A stretch of 64,000 nucleotides of DNA, from contig JALHPZ010000001.1 of the NCBI GenBank assembly GCA_022842245.1, positions 147,472-211,471 on the forward strand. The letters run 5' to 3'. The stretch's first letter is position 1. Every line of letters begins with the position of its first letter. Below, piece by piece: positions 51,525 through 60,857 of this stretch. The notes beneath the pieces are model-generated. The model was given only the letters and a program-made list of their open reading frames with translations. It did not search any database and was not told the DNA's origin. The stretch is from Gemmataceae bacterium. GTDB taxonomy: Bacteria > Planctomycetota > Planctomycetia > Gemmatales > Gemmataceae. The translations under genes and the position numbers were made by a program.

Positions 51525-51668
51525 GTGCGGGGTGCGGAGTGCGGAGCGCGGAGTGCGGAGCGCGGAGTGAAAGACGGATCCCCGTTTAGCGGCGACGCGG
51601 AGTCTTCGGAGCGGAATGCGGAGTGAAAGTCGGATCCCCTTTTAGCGGCGACGCGGAGTCTTCGGAGT
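51525..51668. repeat. GGAGTGC/GGAGCGC heptamers plus 56-bp tandem repeat
   Basis: Six heptamer units (GGGTGC, GGAGTGC, GGAGCGC variants) are followed by two copies of a 56-bp unit (51562-51617 and 51618 to about 51668) containing GTGAAAG, CGGATCCCC, TTTAGCGGCGACGCGG and AGTCTTCGGAG. Confidence 0.8.
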
Positions 51669-51924
51669 GGAGCGCGTCACCCCCGGGAGACGGCTTCCGC
51701 TTCTTTGCGACAGGATTCGTACCGAAAAAGGGTCCGAAGTAGGGTACCCAGCTCGTTTCCCGCCCCCGGCGAGCCGGGCCGCGTCAGCGGCCGGGTTGCG
51801 ACCCGACGGCAATTCCCCTCGCGCATCCGGATTTCCATTGACCCGTGCCCCCGCGTGCGGGTCGAATCAAGGCATGTGCCACCCCGGCCCCCTCCCCACC
51901 CGCCGACCCCGCCCGCGCCCGCAG

Positions 51925-52248
51925 GCGTGGGACTTCGACGCGCTCGGCAACTGGGACTCGCTGACGACCGACGGCGGCAGCCCGCAGACGCGGACCCACA
52001 ACAAGCAGAACGAGATCACGGCGGTGTCGGGGGCGACCTCGCCGACGTTCGACGCGAACGGGAACATGACGACCGACGAGACGGGCAAGCAGTACGTCTA
52101 CGACGCCTAGAACCGGCTGAAGGTGGTGAAGAACTCGGGCGGCACGACGCTGAAGACGTACGTCTACGACGCGCTGAACCGCCGGGTGGCCGAGACGGCG
52201 GGCGCACCGAACCGCGACCACAGAACTTCTGTCGCCCATTCCCCATAA
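51925..52248 (+). pseudogene. RHS/YD-repeat protein remnant
   Basis: Translated in one frame this gives WDFDALGNWDSLTTDG, THNKQNEITAVSG, FDANGNMTTDETGKQYVYDA, a TAG at 52108-52110 where YD proteins normally have Trp, then NRLKVVKNSGGTTLKTYVYD and ALNRRVAETAG before a TAA at 52246. These are YD repeats of RHS-type surface or toxin proteins. There is no start, signal or C-terminal core, so only a decayed fragment remains. The 150 bases before it show no gene. Confidence 0.8.
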
Positions 52249-52253
52249 CAGTT

Positions 52254-53300
52254 CTACTTCGCGGCCGGTTCGGGCACTCCGCGAATCAGGCGGGCACAGC
52301 GGGCCGCGATTTCGATCGCCTTCAACCCGTCCCGCAGCGGGCCGCCGCCAACCAACGGGGGGGAAATCGGAATGGCATGCGGCCGAGGTACGATCGTTTC
52401 GGCGATCTCGAAATAGTTCGCGGCCGTGAAGGCGTAGTGCTTGTCGGTATCGGTGTCGTGGATCAGCACGCGGATCGGGAGTTCGGTCGGGAGCAATTTC
52501 AACGCGCCGCCCGTGGGCTTGGCTCGTGGTGCAATGAATAGCCGCCCGGCGCTGGTCACGAAGAAGCGGTCGTCCTTAACACCGACCACTGTGAATCCCT
52601 CGGACCAATCGTTAGCCAACGGGGTTGCCCAATGACTAACGTCGCTTCGGTATTTTTGGTCTCCCAATGCGGGGAGTTTGATCCAGCGCATGACGCTGAA
52701 GCGGCGAGGACCGCCGATGTCTTCGTGCAACATCCCGCTATAGTACCACTCGAACTTTCCATCCTTGACTGGGAGATAGTCGAATTGCACGCGAGGGTCG
52801 CCAGGTCCCCGGTCGAACGAGTGTATCGGGGGAGCCTGGGACTTGATAACCAAACTGAATACTGCTGAGCGGGTTTCATCGCTTTGATCGCGTTCTGGTG
52901 TGTTGATGTAACGGACAATTTCGAGAGGGAAGAAACCCATATACTGTTTACTATCGTGTTGATCGTAATCTTCGCCCATTGCGAAGGGACTGAAACCGAC
53001 GTTGTAAAAGTTGTATCGGTCGATCCGTAAGTGGGTCGAACTGCGTATTCCCGGCGGCAATGTGTCTTTCTGTCCAGCCGCGACCTTGAGTTGGACAGGA
53101 GGGCCACCGCGGTTTAATCCTTGGTCCAAAATGAAATTCGGTCCGCCCCGCACGAGTGTGAGAATGCCTTTAGATTTGTAAGTCGGTAGGAGAACATGGT
53201 CGTCAACGACGGTGGCCCGAACAACCGGGTTACGCACGTTGGGAGCGGTCCAACCCAAGATCTGCAAGAGCAACAGCGTTACCGATAACAGTATTCCCAT
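52254..53300 (-). CDS. Secreted protein, partner of the transglutaminase-like protein
   Basis: The 348-residue protein has a signal-like N terminus (MGILLSVTLLLLQILGWTAP) and a mixed beta/alpha body with VVRATVVDDHVLLPTYKSKG and FRVLIHDTDTDKHYAFTAAN-like segments. No family was recognised. It begins 36 bp after the stop of the transglutaminase-like gene on the same strand, so the two are probably one operon. Base composition is a little less GC-rich than the surroundings, matching its partner. Confidence 0.75.
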   Translation of the reverse strand: MGILLSVTLLLLQILGWTAPNVRNPVVRATVVDDHVLLPTYKSKGILTLVRGGPNFILDQGLNRGGPPVQLKVAAGQKDTLPPGIRSSTHLRIDRYNFYNVGFSPFAMGEDYDQHDSKQYMGFFPLEIVRYINTPERDQSDETRSAVFSLVIKSQAPPIHSFDRGPGDPRVQFDYLPVKDGKFEWYYSGMLHEDIGGPRRFSVMRWIKLPALGDQKYRSDVSHWATPLANDWSEGFTVVGVKDDRFFVTSAGRLFIAPRAKPTGGALKLLPTELPIRVLIHDTDTDKHYAFTAANYFEIAETIVPRPHAIPISPPLVGGGPLRDGLKAIEIAARCARLIRGVPEPAAK

Positions 53301-53336
53301 GGGAATGCTCCGAGGAGAGGGGCGAAGCTGGTGTTA

Positions 53337-55346
53337 TTACGGAGGCGGAGGTGGAAGTGGCACACCCGCATATTCCCCATCGACTTTCGTGACGCCCTCT
53401 TTCTCAAACGGCAGTTCTTCGGTGTCTGCTTGCACATTGGCACCAGTCTGATTCTTCCTAAATACATAATTATTACCATCGTAAACCATGAATCCATCGA
53501 CCGCGCCGTCTTCCCATGCCTGAACATTGGCCCACTTTAGCCCATAACTCGGGTCGTAGTAGCTGCCGTTGACCTTGACAACAACGTGATCTTGAAACGT
53601 GGATCGCGGGTTCGTGGTATTCTGTCCAGGTAGGCCGGCTTGGTCCGTAACCTCGGCCGCCGGGAGTGCGCCCCATTCATAGTACCAAGTGCCAACAACG
53701 CTTTTACTGAACATACTCGCCGGATTTTGTGGATCTTTCGGCGTGTTTTGATATAGGTAGGTATTGTTCCCATTCGTTCCATTGCCGGCAAAGACCCAAT
53801 TCTTGATCAGCAGGTTCTCCGGATATGGCACAGTTGTACCCGGTGTTCTGTAACGCGTTTTTGCTTCAAAATACACGATTTGCTTTTTGGCGTTGATCCC
53901 GGCATCGAACAGCGCGTCCGCAAAGAGGAACGACCAACTCACGCATGTGCCGTCGAGATCCTTCAATAATTTCGCAGTCGGGGCACCGAGAACCTTTGGG
54001 TCTCCAGAAGTAACGTCCCAATCTTTGTAATAGTGCAATGCCCTGCCGCTGTACGCCGCCTTGATATGCGTGTTCTTGACCTGTGGTAGACCGGACTCTG
54101 GCTTCTTGAAGTTGTCCCAAATCTTCGCAATGGCAGCCGTTTCGTCTGCTGCCCCCGCCATCGCGGCGGCCGCCACGCCCAGATGAATCGGCGTGTGGTA
54201 GACCACGCTGAGGACCGGCTTGTCGAGCGGTACGTACAACTGGTTCTCGGACACACCCGCGGACGACCAACTCGTTCCGCCGTTGTTCGAGAACTCCCAC
54301 TGGATCACGATCGAGCCGTAGTTCATCGTTCCGGGGAACGGGTTCGCGATGGTCGTCTCGGGAAGGACCACATCGTTCCCCACCAGCGTCGCCGCCGTCG
54401 CGGGGATCGTGAAGTAATAGGGTTGTGCCGCCGAGAGGAGGTTGGCACCCCGGATCATCAATTGGCCGGGCGGGATCGGATACGGGATCGTCGTGAAGTT
54501 GGCCTTGAACCGCGCCGACACGACCGCGTCTTTGTTCATCGGGTAACCGATCGGCAAGGCGCGATCGCTCGGCGTATCCGGGTCGTCGTTGGTCAGCCCG
54601 TCCAGATCGGAGTCCACCCACTGCGGCGGGTCGCCGTAGGCGGGCGTCTCCGGGTCGGCGACGATGGTGATGAGGTCGGCCCCGCCGAACGTAACCTCCC
54701 GGACTTTGGCGGACGAGACGATTTGCGTCGATCCGCCGTATATGGCGTAACTCCTCCCAATCGAGGAGTCCGTTAATAACTCGGCGAACGGGGGGTCGAC
54801 CTTGCCAACGGAGATCGATAGCGCGGCGGGCACGGGCCACACTGGTCGTTCACCGGAGCGTGGATCGGAGGGGGCTTCGGCCGTGGTCGGCGTGGACTTC
54901 CCGTTCTCCTCGACTGTCTCCGAATCGAGTGTCCGGAACGAAATGCCCTCGGTGAACGGGATCGATACCAAGTCCTCGAAGTCGAGGAACTGCCCGAAGA
55001 TTCCATCCGTCGTTGTCCCGAATGGTTCGCTCGTGTTCTCGGACCGTCGATGCGACTCGTCGCCCACGTATGCGGTTTCAGGACGATCCGCATCGGGCTT
55101 GGGAGCGTCGACGTTCTGAGTGAACGAGGTCGTTCCAAGCGTTGCCGGATCGGGTAGCGGCAAATCGAACCCGAAGTCGGCCAGTTCCGCGATCAACAAA
55201 TCGAGAAGACTTCCCGGTGCGTTCCGATCTTCCAACGTGAATAATTTGAGCTGCCCCACCCCGCGACTCGGCCGCGTCGAAGCGGGGGATTCCGGCTGAA
55301 CGGTATCGAATCGAGGACGAGTCTTGATCGAAAGTGGAAGCAACAT
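53337..55346 (-). CDS. Secreted LEDR-motif protein with transglutaminase-like domain
   Basis: The 669-residue protein begins with an N-terminal stretch ending in LKLFTLEDRNAPGS, the LEDR signature seen at the start of many planctomycete surface proteins. After Ser/Thr/Pro-rich and beta-rich parts (WVDSDLDGLTNDDPDTPSD) comes a transglutaminase-like region with Cys468 (DGTCVSWSFLFADA), His587 (FQDHVVVKVN) and Asp598 (YYDPSYG), the order and spacing of a Cys-His-Asp triad. It ends in a poly-Pro tail. ATG 55346 was chosen because the signature follows it. It may cross-link or cleave surface proteins. Confidence 0.75.
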   Translation of the reverse strand: MLLPLSIKTRPRFDTVQPESPASTRPSRGVGQLKLFTLEDRNAPGSLLDLLIAELADFGFDLPLPDPATLGTTSFTQNVDAPKPDADRPETAYVGDESHRRSENTSEPFGTTTDGIFGQFLDFEDLVSIPFTEGISFRTLDSETVEENGKSTPTTAEAPSDPRSGERPVWPVPAALSISVGKVDPPFAELLTDSSIGRSYAIYGGSTQIVSSAKVREVTFGGADLITIVADPETPAYGDPPQWVDSDLDGLTNDDPDTPSDRALPIGYPMNKDAVVSARFKANFTTIPYPIPPGQLMIRGANLLSAAQPYYFTIPATAATLVGNDVVLPETTIANPFPGTMNYGSIVIQWEFSNNGGTSWSSAGVSENQLYVPLDKPVLSVVYHTPIHLGVAAAAMAGAADETAAIAKIWDNFKKPESGLPQVKNTHIKAAYSGRALHYYKDWDVTSGDPKVLGAPTAKLLKDLDGTCVSWSFLFADALFDAGINAKKQIVYFEAKTRYRTPGTTVPYPENLLIKNWVFAGNGTNGNNTYLYQNTPKDPQNPASMFSKSVVGTWYYEWGALPAAEVTDQAGLPGQNTTNPRSTFQDHVVVKVNGSYYDPSYGLKWANVQAWEDGAVDGFMVYDGNNYVFRKNQTGANVQADTEELPFEKEGVTKVDGEYAGVPLPPPPP

Positions 55347-55408
55347 CGCGGCACCAGGAACGTGAGTTCGACGATTCCCTTTTACATCGCTTGACTTTAA
55401 GACACAAG

Positions 55409-55755
55409 CTAAAAGTGAAGCTGTAGGGATCGTCGGCTGTAATACCGTGTCTGTTTCGATCCACAAGCGGCCGCCTCGTGCGAGCCGTCTATCGACACGA
55501 AGTCGTACCGCCCCAACGGCAACTCCCGCAGCATCGCCGCGCTCGGCCCCTTCTTCGCCACCAGCTTCGCCCGGTGCGGCTCCGTGTTCGCCCGGAATCG
55601 CGCCTCCAGGTTCGTCAGGTCCCGCGACGCATGCTCCGCCCCGCCGGCGAAGGTGTCGATGTAGGTCAGCGTGGATGCCGGGTGCGTGAGGATGTTCTCC
55701 AGCAGCCAGACCGTGCTGCGGCCCTCGAACACGCCGATCTCCAGCGCGTCTGACG
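55409..55755 (-). pseudogene. Class I SAM methyltransferase fragment
   Basis: Minus-strand translation gives SDALEIGVFEGRSTVWLLEN, ILTHPASTLTYIDTFAGG and GRYDFVSIDGSHEA, the motif I-to-motif IV core of a class I (Methyltransf_24-type) methyltransferase. It is cut at the N-terminal side by the hairpin at 55756-55779 and at the C-terminal side after DGSH, where unrelated sequence begins. It is a remnant. Confidence 0.75.
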
Positions 55756-55779
55756 GCCCGCGGACGGTCGTCCGCGGGC
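55756..55779. repeat. 24-base hairpin with AC-GGTC-GT apex
   Basis: GCCCGCGGAC-GGTC-GTCCGCGGGC is a perfect 10-bp stem at the edge of the methyltransferase fragment, related to the hairpin at 25569-25592. Confidence 0.7.
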
Positions 55780-55841
55780 TTCGCCTGGGGTTGGGAGGGG
55801 CCGTTCGAACCCGAGAACCGGGAACCGGACGGTGGGCGGAA

Positions 55842-55940
55842 TTTGACGGAAGTCCTTACCGGGCTTGAGTGAACTGGAGTGGGTCCGGAAAACGCGAGTG
55901 GGTCCGCCGGGGGGTGGCGCGGGAGCGGCGGACCCACTCG
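55842..55940 (+). repeat. Repeat element with covarying hairpin, copy 2
   Basis: TTTGACGGAAGTCCTTACCG is followed 53 bases later by a 15-bp stem (CGAGTGGGTCCGCCG, 55895-55909, with its complement 55926-55940) and a 16-base loop (GGGGGTGGCGCGGGAG). Fourteen of 16 loop bases match copy 1 at 41001, while the distal stem differs on both sides. The element lies in the 830-bp gap upstream of the kinase. Confidence 0.75.
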
Positions 55941-56180
55941 GGGGCGTACGAGGAGCTGGCGGCGGGCTTCGGGAGGCGGCGGCGAATTCCCCGGCCTCTC
56001 CGGTTTGCCCGAATTGACAACGGACCTGCCGCCAAGCTATACTCCAGTGTCGAACAAGCGACGCCCCATCGGCCCGCCGTCACGGAGGCCGCGAGCGATG
56101 GAGTTCCCTTACTCATTTTCTCGTTCAACCGTCGTCGCTGGCGTCTCCTGGCCCTCTCCCGTAGCCGTGGTGCGATCGGA

Positions 56181-59100
56181 ATGCACACGCCGACGAATCG
56201 CGATCCGAACCTGCCGGGCGACGGCTCCAGTGCCCGCACGGCTTCGCACGCGCCGATCTTCGGCGGCGATCCGGCACGCGGCAGTTCGCTCGTGCGCCTC
56301 ACCCCCGCCCCCGCGACCGATCTCCTCGCCGATTCGCCCGCCACCGGCGACGACGCGCCGACCGTCATCACGAGCACGCCGAAGGAGCCACCCTCGCCGG
56401 CGCTCGCGCCCGGGACGCGGCTGGGCAGCTACGAGCTGATGGAGGCGATCGGCACGGGCGGCATGGCGACGGTGATCAAGGCGCGGGACGTGGACCTCGG
56501 CCGCATCGTGGCGCTGAAGATCCTGCCACCGTCGACGGCGCGGGATTCCGAGGCGGTGGCCCGCTTCAAGCTGGAGGCCCGCGCGGCGGCGAAGCTGGAC
56601 CACGACAACATCGCGCGCGTCTATTTCTGCGGCGAGGACGCCGGGCTGCACTTCATCGCGTTCGAGTTCGTCGAGGGGGAGAACCTGCGGCAGGTGATCG
56701 ACCGGGTGGGCCGGCTTGCTCCGAACCTGGCGGTGAAGTACATGCTGCAACTGGCGGCGGGTCTGTCGCACGCGGCCGAGCGCGGCGTGGTCCACCGCGA
56801 CGTGAAGCCGTCGAACATTCTCATCACGCCCGACGGCCGCGCGAAGATCGTGGACATGGGGCTGGCGCGCCATCTTGAAGGGCAGAGCGTCAACGGCGGC
56901 GTCACGCAATCGGGCGTCACGCTTGGCACGTTCGACTATATCTCGCCGGAGCAGGCGCTCGACCCGCGCCGGGCGGACATCCGCAGCGACATCTATTCGC
57001 TCGGCTGCGCGTTCTACCACGCGCTCACGGGCCGGCCGCCGGTGCCGGAGGGCACGGCCGCGAAGAAGCTGCAGGCGCACCAGCACGACCAGCCGACCGA
57101 CCCGCGGGACTTGAATCCGGCGGTCGGCGACGCGCTGGCGATGGTGCTGGCGCGGATGATGGCGAAGAAGCCGGAGCAGCGGTATCAGACGCCGGCGGAG
57201 TTAGCGGCCGACCTGTTCGTTCTGACGGCACCCGCGAACGGCTCGACGGCGTCGCTGCCGACGGCGCCCGCCCGCGCGCCCGGCCCGCCGCCGCTGTCGC
57301 TGGCGTGGACGGCGGGGGTCGCGCTGATGGTCGTGGCGGCTGCGATCTTCTGGAACCGAACCGGCGAACCGGCAAACGTCTCGGCACCGTGGACGGAGCC
57401 GGCGAAGCGTGTGGAGGACGGGGCCGTGGCACCGGCCGTGCGCCCGTCGGTGCCGGTCGCGGCTCGCCCGACCCGGATTGCGGACGCGCGCGGGATCGTC
57501 GAGGCGCTCGACCGCGCCGGCGATCAGGCCACCATCGCCCTCCGGCCCGGCGCCGTTTACGACCTGACCACGCTCGCCGCCGGTATCGTGTTCGCGGGCA
57601 AGGAGATCGTGTTCGAGCCGGAAGCCGATCGGCCCGACGCGGCGCGCCCGATCCTTCGAATGACCGCCGCCCCGCCCGACGACGAGCCTCCCGCGCCCGG
57701 CACGCTCGCGATCCGCAATACGGAACGCGCGAGCTTTCGCGGCATTGAAATCCAGATCGTGGACCGCGCCGCCGGGGAATTCGACGACGACCCGGTGGGC
57801 CTCGCGTTTCGCAACGTCGGCCGCGTCGAAATCGAAAACTGTCTGGTCCGCTGGTCGCCGGAATCGCGGCGGGGTCGGATCGTCGGCATCGCCGCCGGGC
57901 GCGACGCGCGGGCGAAGCCCGGCCATTTCACACTCCGCCGATCGCTGGTCGATTTGGGGATCCAGTCGGTCGGCGTGCGCCTCGTGGAGCGGACCGAAGC
58001 CGAACTGACCGACGTCGGGTTTGGTGCGCATCAGGCCGCGCTTCTCTGGGCCGACGGCCCCGAAGACGCGGCGTCGGAAGGGGACCCGCGACCGACGCTG
58101 TCGATCGCATCGTCGACGTTCGTGTTCGACCGTCTCGGAACGGCGCTCGCGGTCGGCGCGCGGGCGTCGGGCGGCGCGACGCTCTCGGGTTGCGTCTTCG
58201 CGGAAGCGACCACGCCGGACGACCGCACCTCGATGCCCGGCATGGATCCGCGTCCCGGCTTGCCCACGGTTGTGCGGTACGACGATCTCGCAGACACGAC
58301 CCGCTTCAGCGTGGTGGAAGGCTCGACGGTCAATGCGGTGTATCGCGTGCTGCCGCCATCCGGAGTGTCGCGGTTCGTGACGTTGATCGCGTCTCCGTGG
58401 AACAGCCCGGACCCGCGTCCGTTGCTGGCGTTGGCGCAGCCTTGGAACGCGTTGCAGTTGAATCTGAACGAAAAGCGGCTGCGAGTGGCCGGTTCGCCGC
58501 ATCTGCTGGGCGTGACAACGGTGGAGCAATTGGACCGCAACGCGCGCCCGCTCTACGAGGGCGCATGGCCGCCGCCGCGCCCGCAGCTGCCGGTGCAGGC
58601 CAAGACGGGCCAACGCGTCGTCCACCCCGACGCCGGCCCCGAAGATGCGGCGTACCGATTGTACCCGACCATCGCCAAGGCGTTCGAGGACCTCAAGGCC
58701 GGCGAGACGTTGCTCGTGGCTCAGAACGGCCCGGTGCCGGTCTCGGTGTTGCCGGAGCGGAGTCTGCGGGCCACGATCGCGGCGTTCGATGGCTACTTTC
58801 CCCTCCTCGAACCGACGGACGAGACCGTCCGCCGTCCCGATGCCAGCCTGTTCCCGCTCGTGGATGGCGAATTGACCTTCGTCGGCTTGCAGATCCATTT
58901 AAAAGGCCGCCCCGCCATCGTCACCATGGCGGGGGGCACGATCTGTACGTTTCGCAACTGTGCGATTCTGCTCGACGAGAAAGACGATGAATCGATCGCG
59001 GCCGTCCTGCTCACCGAACCGACCCGCGAGATGAAGATGACGACCTCCGGCGATCCGGGCATGCCGCGAATCCGATTCGAGAATGTCCTGGTTCACGGGC

Positions 59101-59723
59101 GCGGTCGCGTAGTCGCCCTGCGATCGCCGCGCGCCTTCGAGTGGACGATCGACAATGCCGCCTTCGCGCTCGACGGCCCGCTGCTCTTCGCCGATGCCGC
59201 CACGCGCGACGGCCCGCCGGCCCGCGCCGCCCTGCGCTGGAAAGCCGTCACCGCGGTCACGCTCGGCACCGCGATGGAATTGCGAGGCAGCACCGCCCGC
59301 GGCCTCGGCCTCGATGCCAGTCTCGATCGATGCCTTCTCTCGCCCGGCCAGCGCCGCTCGCCGCCCGCCATGATCCAACTCGGCAACGGGGAAGGCGCCG
59401 TCGATCCCACGACCAGCCTGGCCTGGCGCAGCGATGGACCCGCCGTTTACGGACAGTACGAACCCGTCGTCGAACTCCGCGGCGACGGCGCCGATCGCTC
59501 GGCAGACTGGGACGGCGCCCGTTGGCTCCGTGCCACCGGCGACCTCGGCCGAGTCGCCCCGGTCCGGTTCGCCGGATCGCTCTCCGCCGCCAAACTCCGC
59601 CGGCTCAAACTCGACGACCTCAAAGCCGAAGTCGAATCGACCGACACCGGCCTCTGGCGGTCCGCCGACGTCGGTGCCGATGCCGCACGGCTTCCCCGGC
59701 CCGTCGACGACAAGGCCCGCTGA
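56181..59723 (+). CDS. Large Ser/Thr kinase with C-terminal beta-helix-like region, DMG variant
   Basis: The 1180-residue protein has a disordered N terminus of about 70 residues and a kinase domain ([11 protein letters not shown], Lys in [19 protein letters not shown]) in which DFG reads DMG (AKIVDMGLA). One membrane helix follows ([18 protein letters not shown]). The C-terminal extracytoplasmic part of about 780 residues has repeated beta strands ([36 protein letters not shown]) resembling a right-handed beta helix and may bind envelope ligands. ATG 56181 was taken; 104 upstream in-frame residues come from repeat sequence. Confidence 0.9.
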   Translation: MHTPTNRDPNLPGDGSSARTASHAPIFGGDPARGSSLVRLTPAPATDLLADSPATGDDAPTVITSTPKEPPSPALAPGTRLGSYELMEAIGTGGMATVIKARDVDLGRIVALKILPPSTARDSEAVARFKLEARAAAKLDHDNIARVYFCGEDAGLHFIAFEFVEGENLRQVIDRVGRLAPNLAVKYMLQLAAGLSHAAERGVVHRDVKPSNILITPDGRAKIVDMGLARHLEGQSVNGGVTQSGVTLGTFDYISPEQALDPRRADIRSDIYSLGCAFYHALTGRPPVPEGTAAKKLQAHQHDQPTDPRDLNPAVGDALAMVLARMMAKKPEQRYQTPAELAADLFVLTAPANGSTASLPTAPARAPGPPPLSLAWTAGVALMVVAAAIFWNRTGEPANVSAPWTEPAKRVEDGAVAPAVRPSVPVAARPTRIADARGIVEALDRAGDQATIALRPGAVYDLTTLAAGIVFAGKEIVFEPEADRPDAARPILRMTAAPPDDEPPAPGTLAIRNTERASFRGIEIQIVDRAAGEFDDDPVGLAFRNVGRVEIENCLVRWSPESRRGRIVGIAAGRDARAKPGHFTLRRSLVDLGIQSVGVRLVERTEAELTDVGFGAHQAALLWADGPEDAASEGDPRPTLSIASSTFVFDRLGTALAVGARASGGATLSGCVFAEATTPDDRTSMPGMDPRPGLPTVVRYDDLADTTRFSVVEGSTVNAVYRVLPPSGVSRFVTLIASPWNSPDPRPLLALAQPWNALQLNLNEKRLRVAGSPHLLGVTTVEQLDRNARPLYEGAWPPPRPQLPVQAKTGQRVVHPDAGPEDAAYRLYPTIAKAFEDLKAGETLLVAQNGPVPVSVLPERSLRATIAAFDGYFPLLEPTDETVRRPDASLFPLVDGELTFVGLQIHLKGRPAIVTMAGGTICTFRNCAILLDEKDDESIAAVLLTEPTREMKMTTSGDPGMPRIRFENVLVHGRGRVVALRSPRAFEWTIDNAAFALDGPLLFADAATRDGPPARAALRWKAVTAVTLGTAMELRGSTARGLGLDASLDRCLLSPGQRRSPPAMIQLGNGEGAVDPTTSLAWRSDGPAVYGQYEPVVELRGDGADRSADWDGARWLRATGDLGRVAPVRFAGSLSAAKLRRLKLDDLKAEVESTDTGLWRSADVGADAARLPRPVDDKAR

Positions 59724-59799
59724 TCCCCGCCCCGTTCGGGGATGCCGCCCCTCCGCTCCCGTTCTACATTCTCCCGGTCCGACCAACACGAGGATCGCA

Positions 59800-60747
59800 A
59801 TGCGGACGCTCATCACCGGCGGCGCCGGCTTCATCGGATCGCACCTCTGCGACCGGTTCATCCAGGAAGGCCACGAAGTCATTTGCCTCGACAACTTCAT
59901 CACCGGCAACCGGGACAACGTCGCCCACCTGCTCGACCATCCGAAGTTCCGCGTCATCGTCCACGACATCTCGAACCCGATCGAGATTCCGGACCTGATC
60001 GACAACGTGCTGCACTTCGCCAGCCCCGCCAGCCCGGTGGACTACCTCGAACATCCGATCCCCACGATGAAGGTCGGCGCGCTCGGCACCCACGTCTCGC
60101 TCGGCCTCGCCAAACGCCACAAGGCCCGCTACTTCCTCGCCAGCACCAGCGAAATCTACGGCGATCCGCTCGTCCACCCGCAGACGGAGAGCTACTGGGG
60201 CAACGTCAACACCATTGGCCCGCGCAGCGTCTACGACGAAGCCAAGCGCTTCGCCGAGGCCATGACCATGGCGTACCACCGCCAGCACAAGGTCGATACG
60301 CACATCATCCGCATCTTCAACACCTACGGCCCGCGGATGCAGTTGAACGACGGCCGCGTCGTGCCGAATTTCATGTATCAGGCGCTCCGCGGCGAACCGA
60401 TGACCATCTTCGGCGACGGCTCGCAGACCCGCAGCTTCTGCTACGTCTCCGACCTCGTCGAAGGCATTTATCGACTGCTGTTCAAGGACTATCACGAGCC
60501 GGTGAACCTCGGGAACCCGAGCGAGGTGACGATCCGGGAGTTCGCGGAGGAGATCAAGGCGCTGGCGGGTTCGAAGAGCGAGATCGTCTATCGGCCCTTG
60601 CCGCAAGACGATCCGAAGCAGCGCAAGCCGGACATTGCCCGCGCGCGGCAGGTGCTGGGCTGGGAACCGGTGGTTGACCGTGCCGAGGGGCTGAAGAAAA
60701 CGATGGCGTACTTCCACGAACGCATGACGCGTACGGGGAAGCTGTAA
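59800..60747 (+). CDS. UDP-glucuronate decarboxylase-like NAD-dependent epimerase (SDR)
   Basis: The 315-residue extended SDR enzyme has GGAGFIGSH for NAD, the active-site STSEIYGDP, and YDEAKRFAE (Tyr-X3-Lys), plus [10 protein letters not shown]. The decarboxylase-type region [20 protein letters not shown] matches UDP-xylose synthases, which make UDP-xylose from UDP-glucuronate for polysaccharides. The start is ATG 59800 with AGGA upstream; it follows the large kinase by 76 bp. Confidence 0.92.
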   Translation: MRTLITGGAGFIGSHLCDRFIQEGHEVICLDNFITGNRDNVAHLLDHPKFRVIVHDISNPIEIPDLIDNVLHFASPASPVDYLEHPIPTMKVGALGTHVSLGLAKRHKARYFLASTSEIYGDPLVHPQTESYWGNVNTIGPRSVYDEAKRFAEAMTMAYHRQHKVDTHIIRIFNTYGPRMQLNDGRVVPNFMYQALRGEPMTIFGDGSQTRSFCYVSDLVEGIYRLLFKDYHEPVNLGNPSEVTIREFAEEIKALAGSKSEIVYRPLPQDDPKQRKPDIARARQVLGWEPVVDRAEGLKKTMAYFHERMTRTGKL

Positions 60748-60857
60748 AGCGTCTCGATCAAACGATCCCGACCAATCACGACGTCTTTCATCACAGTGTC
60801 AGCCTGTTGAAGATACTCGCGGCCGGCCCTTCGAATCCCTGATCGAGACGCCGTTCC

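Noticed and set aside
55869..56180. N-terminal 104 residues of the large kinase frame
   Set aside because: They derive from the hairpin repeat and intergenic sequence; the conserved protein starts at ATG 56181.
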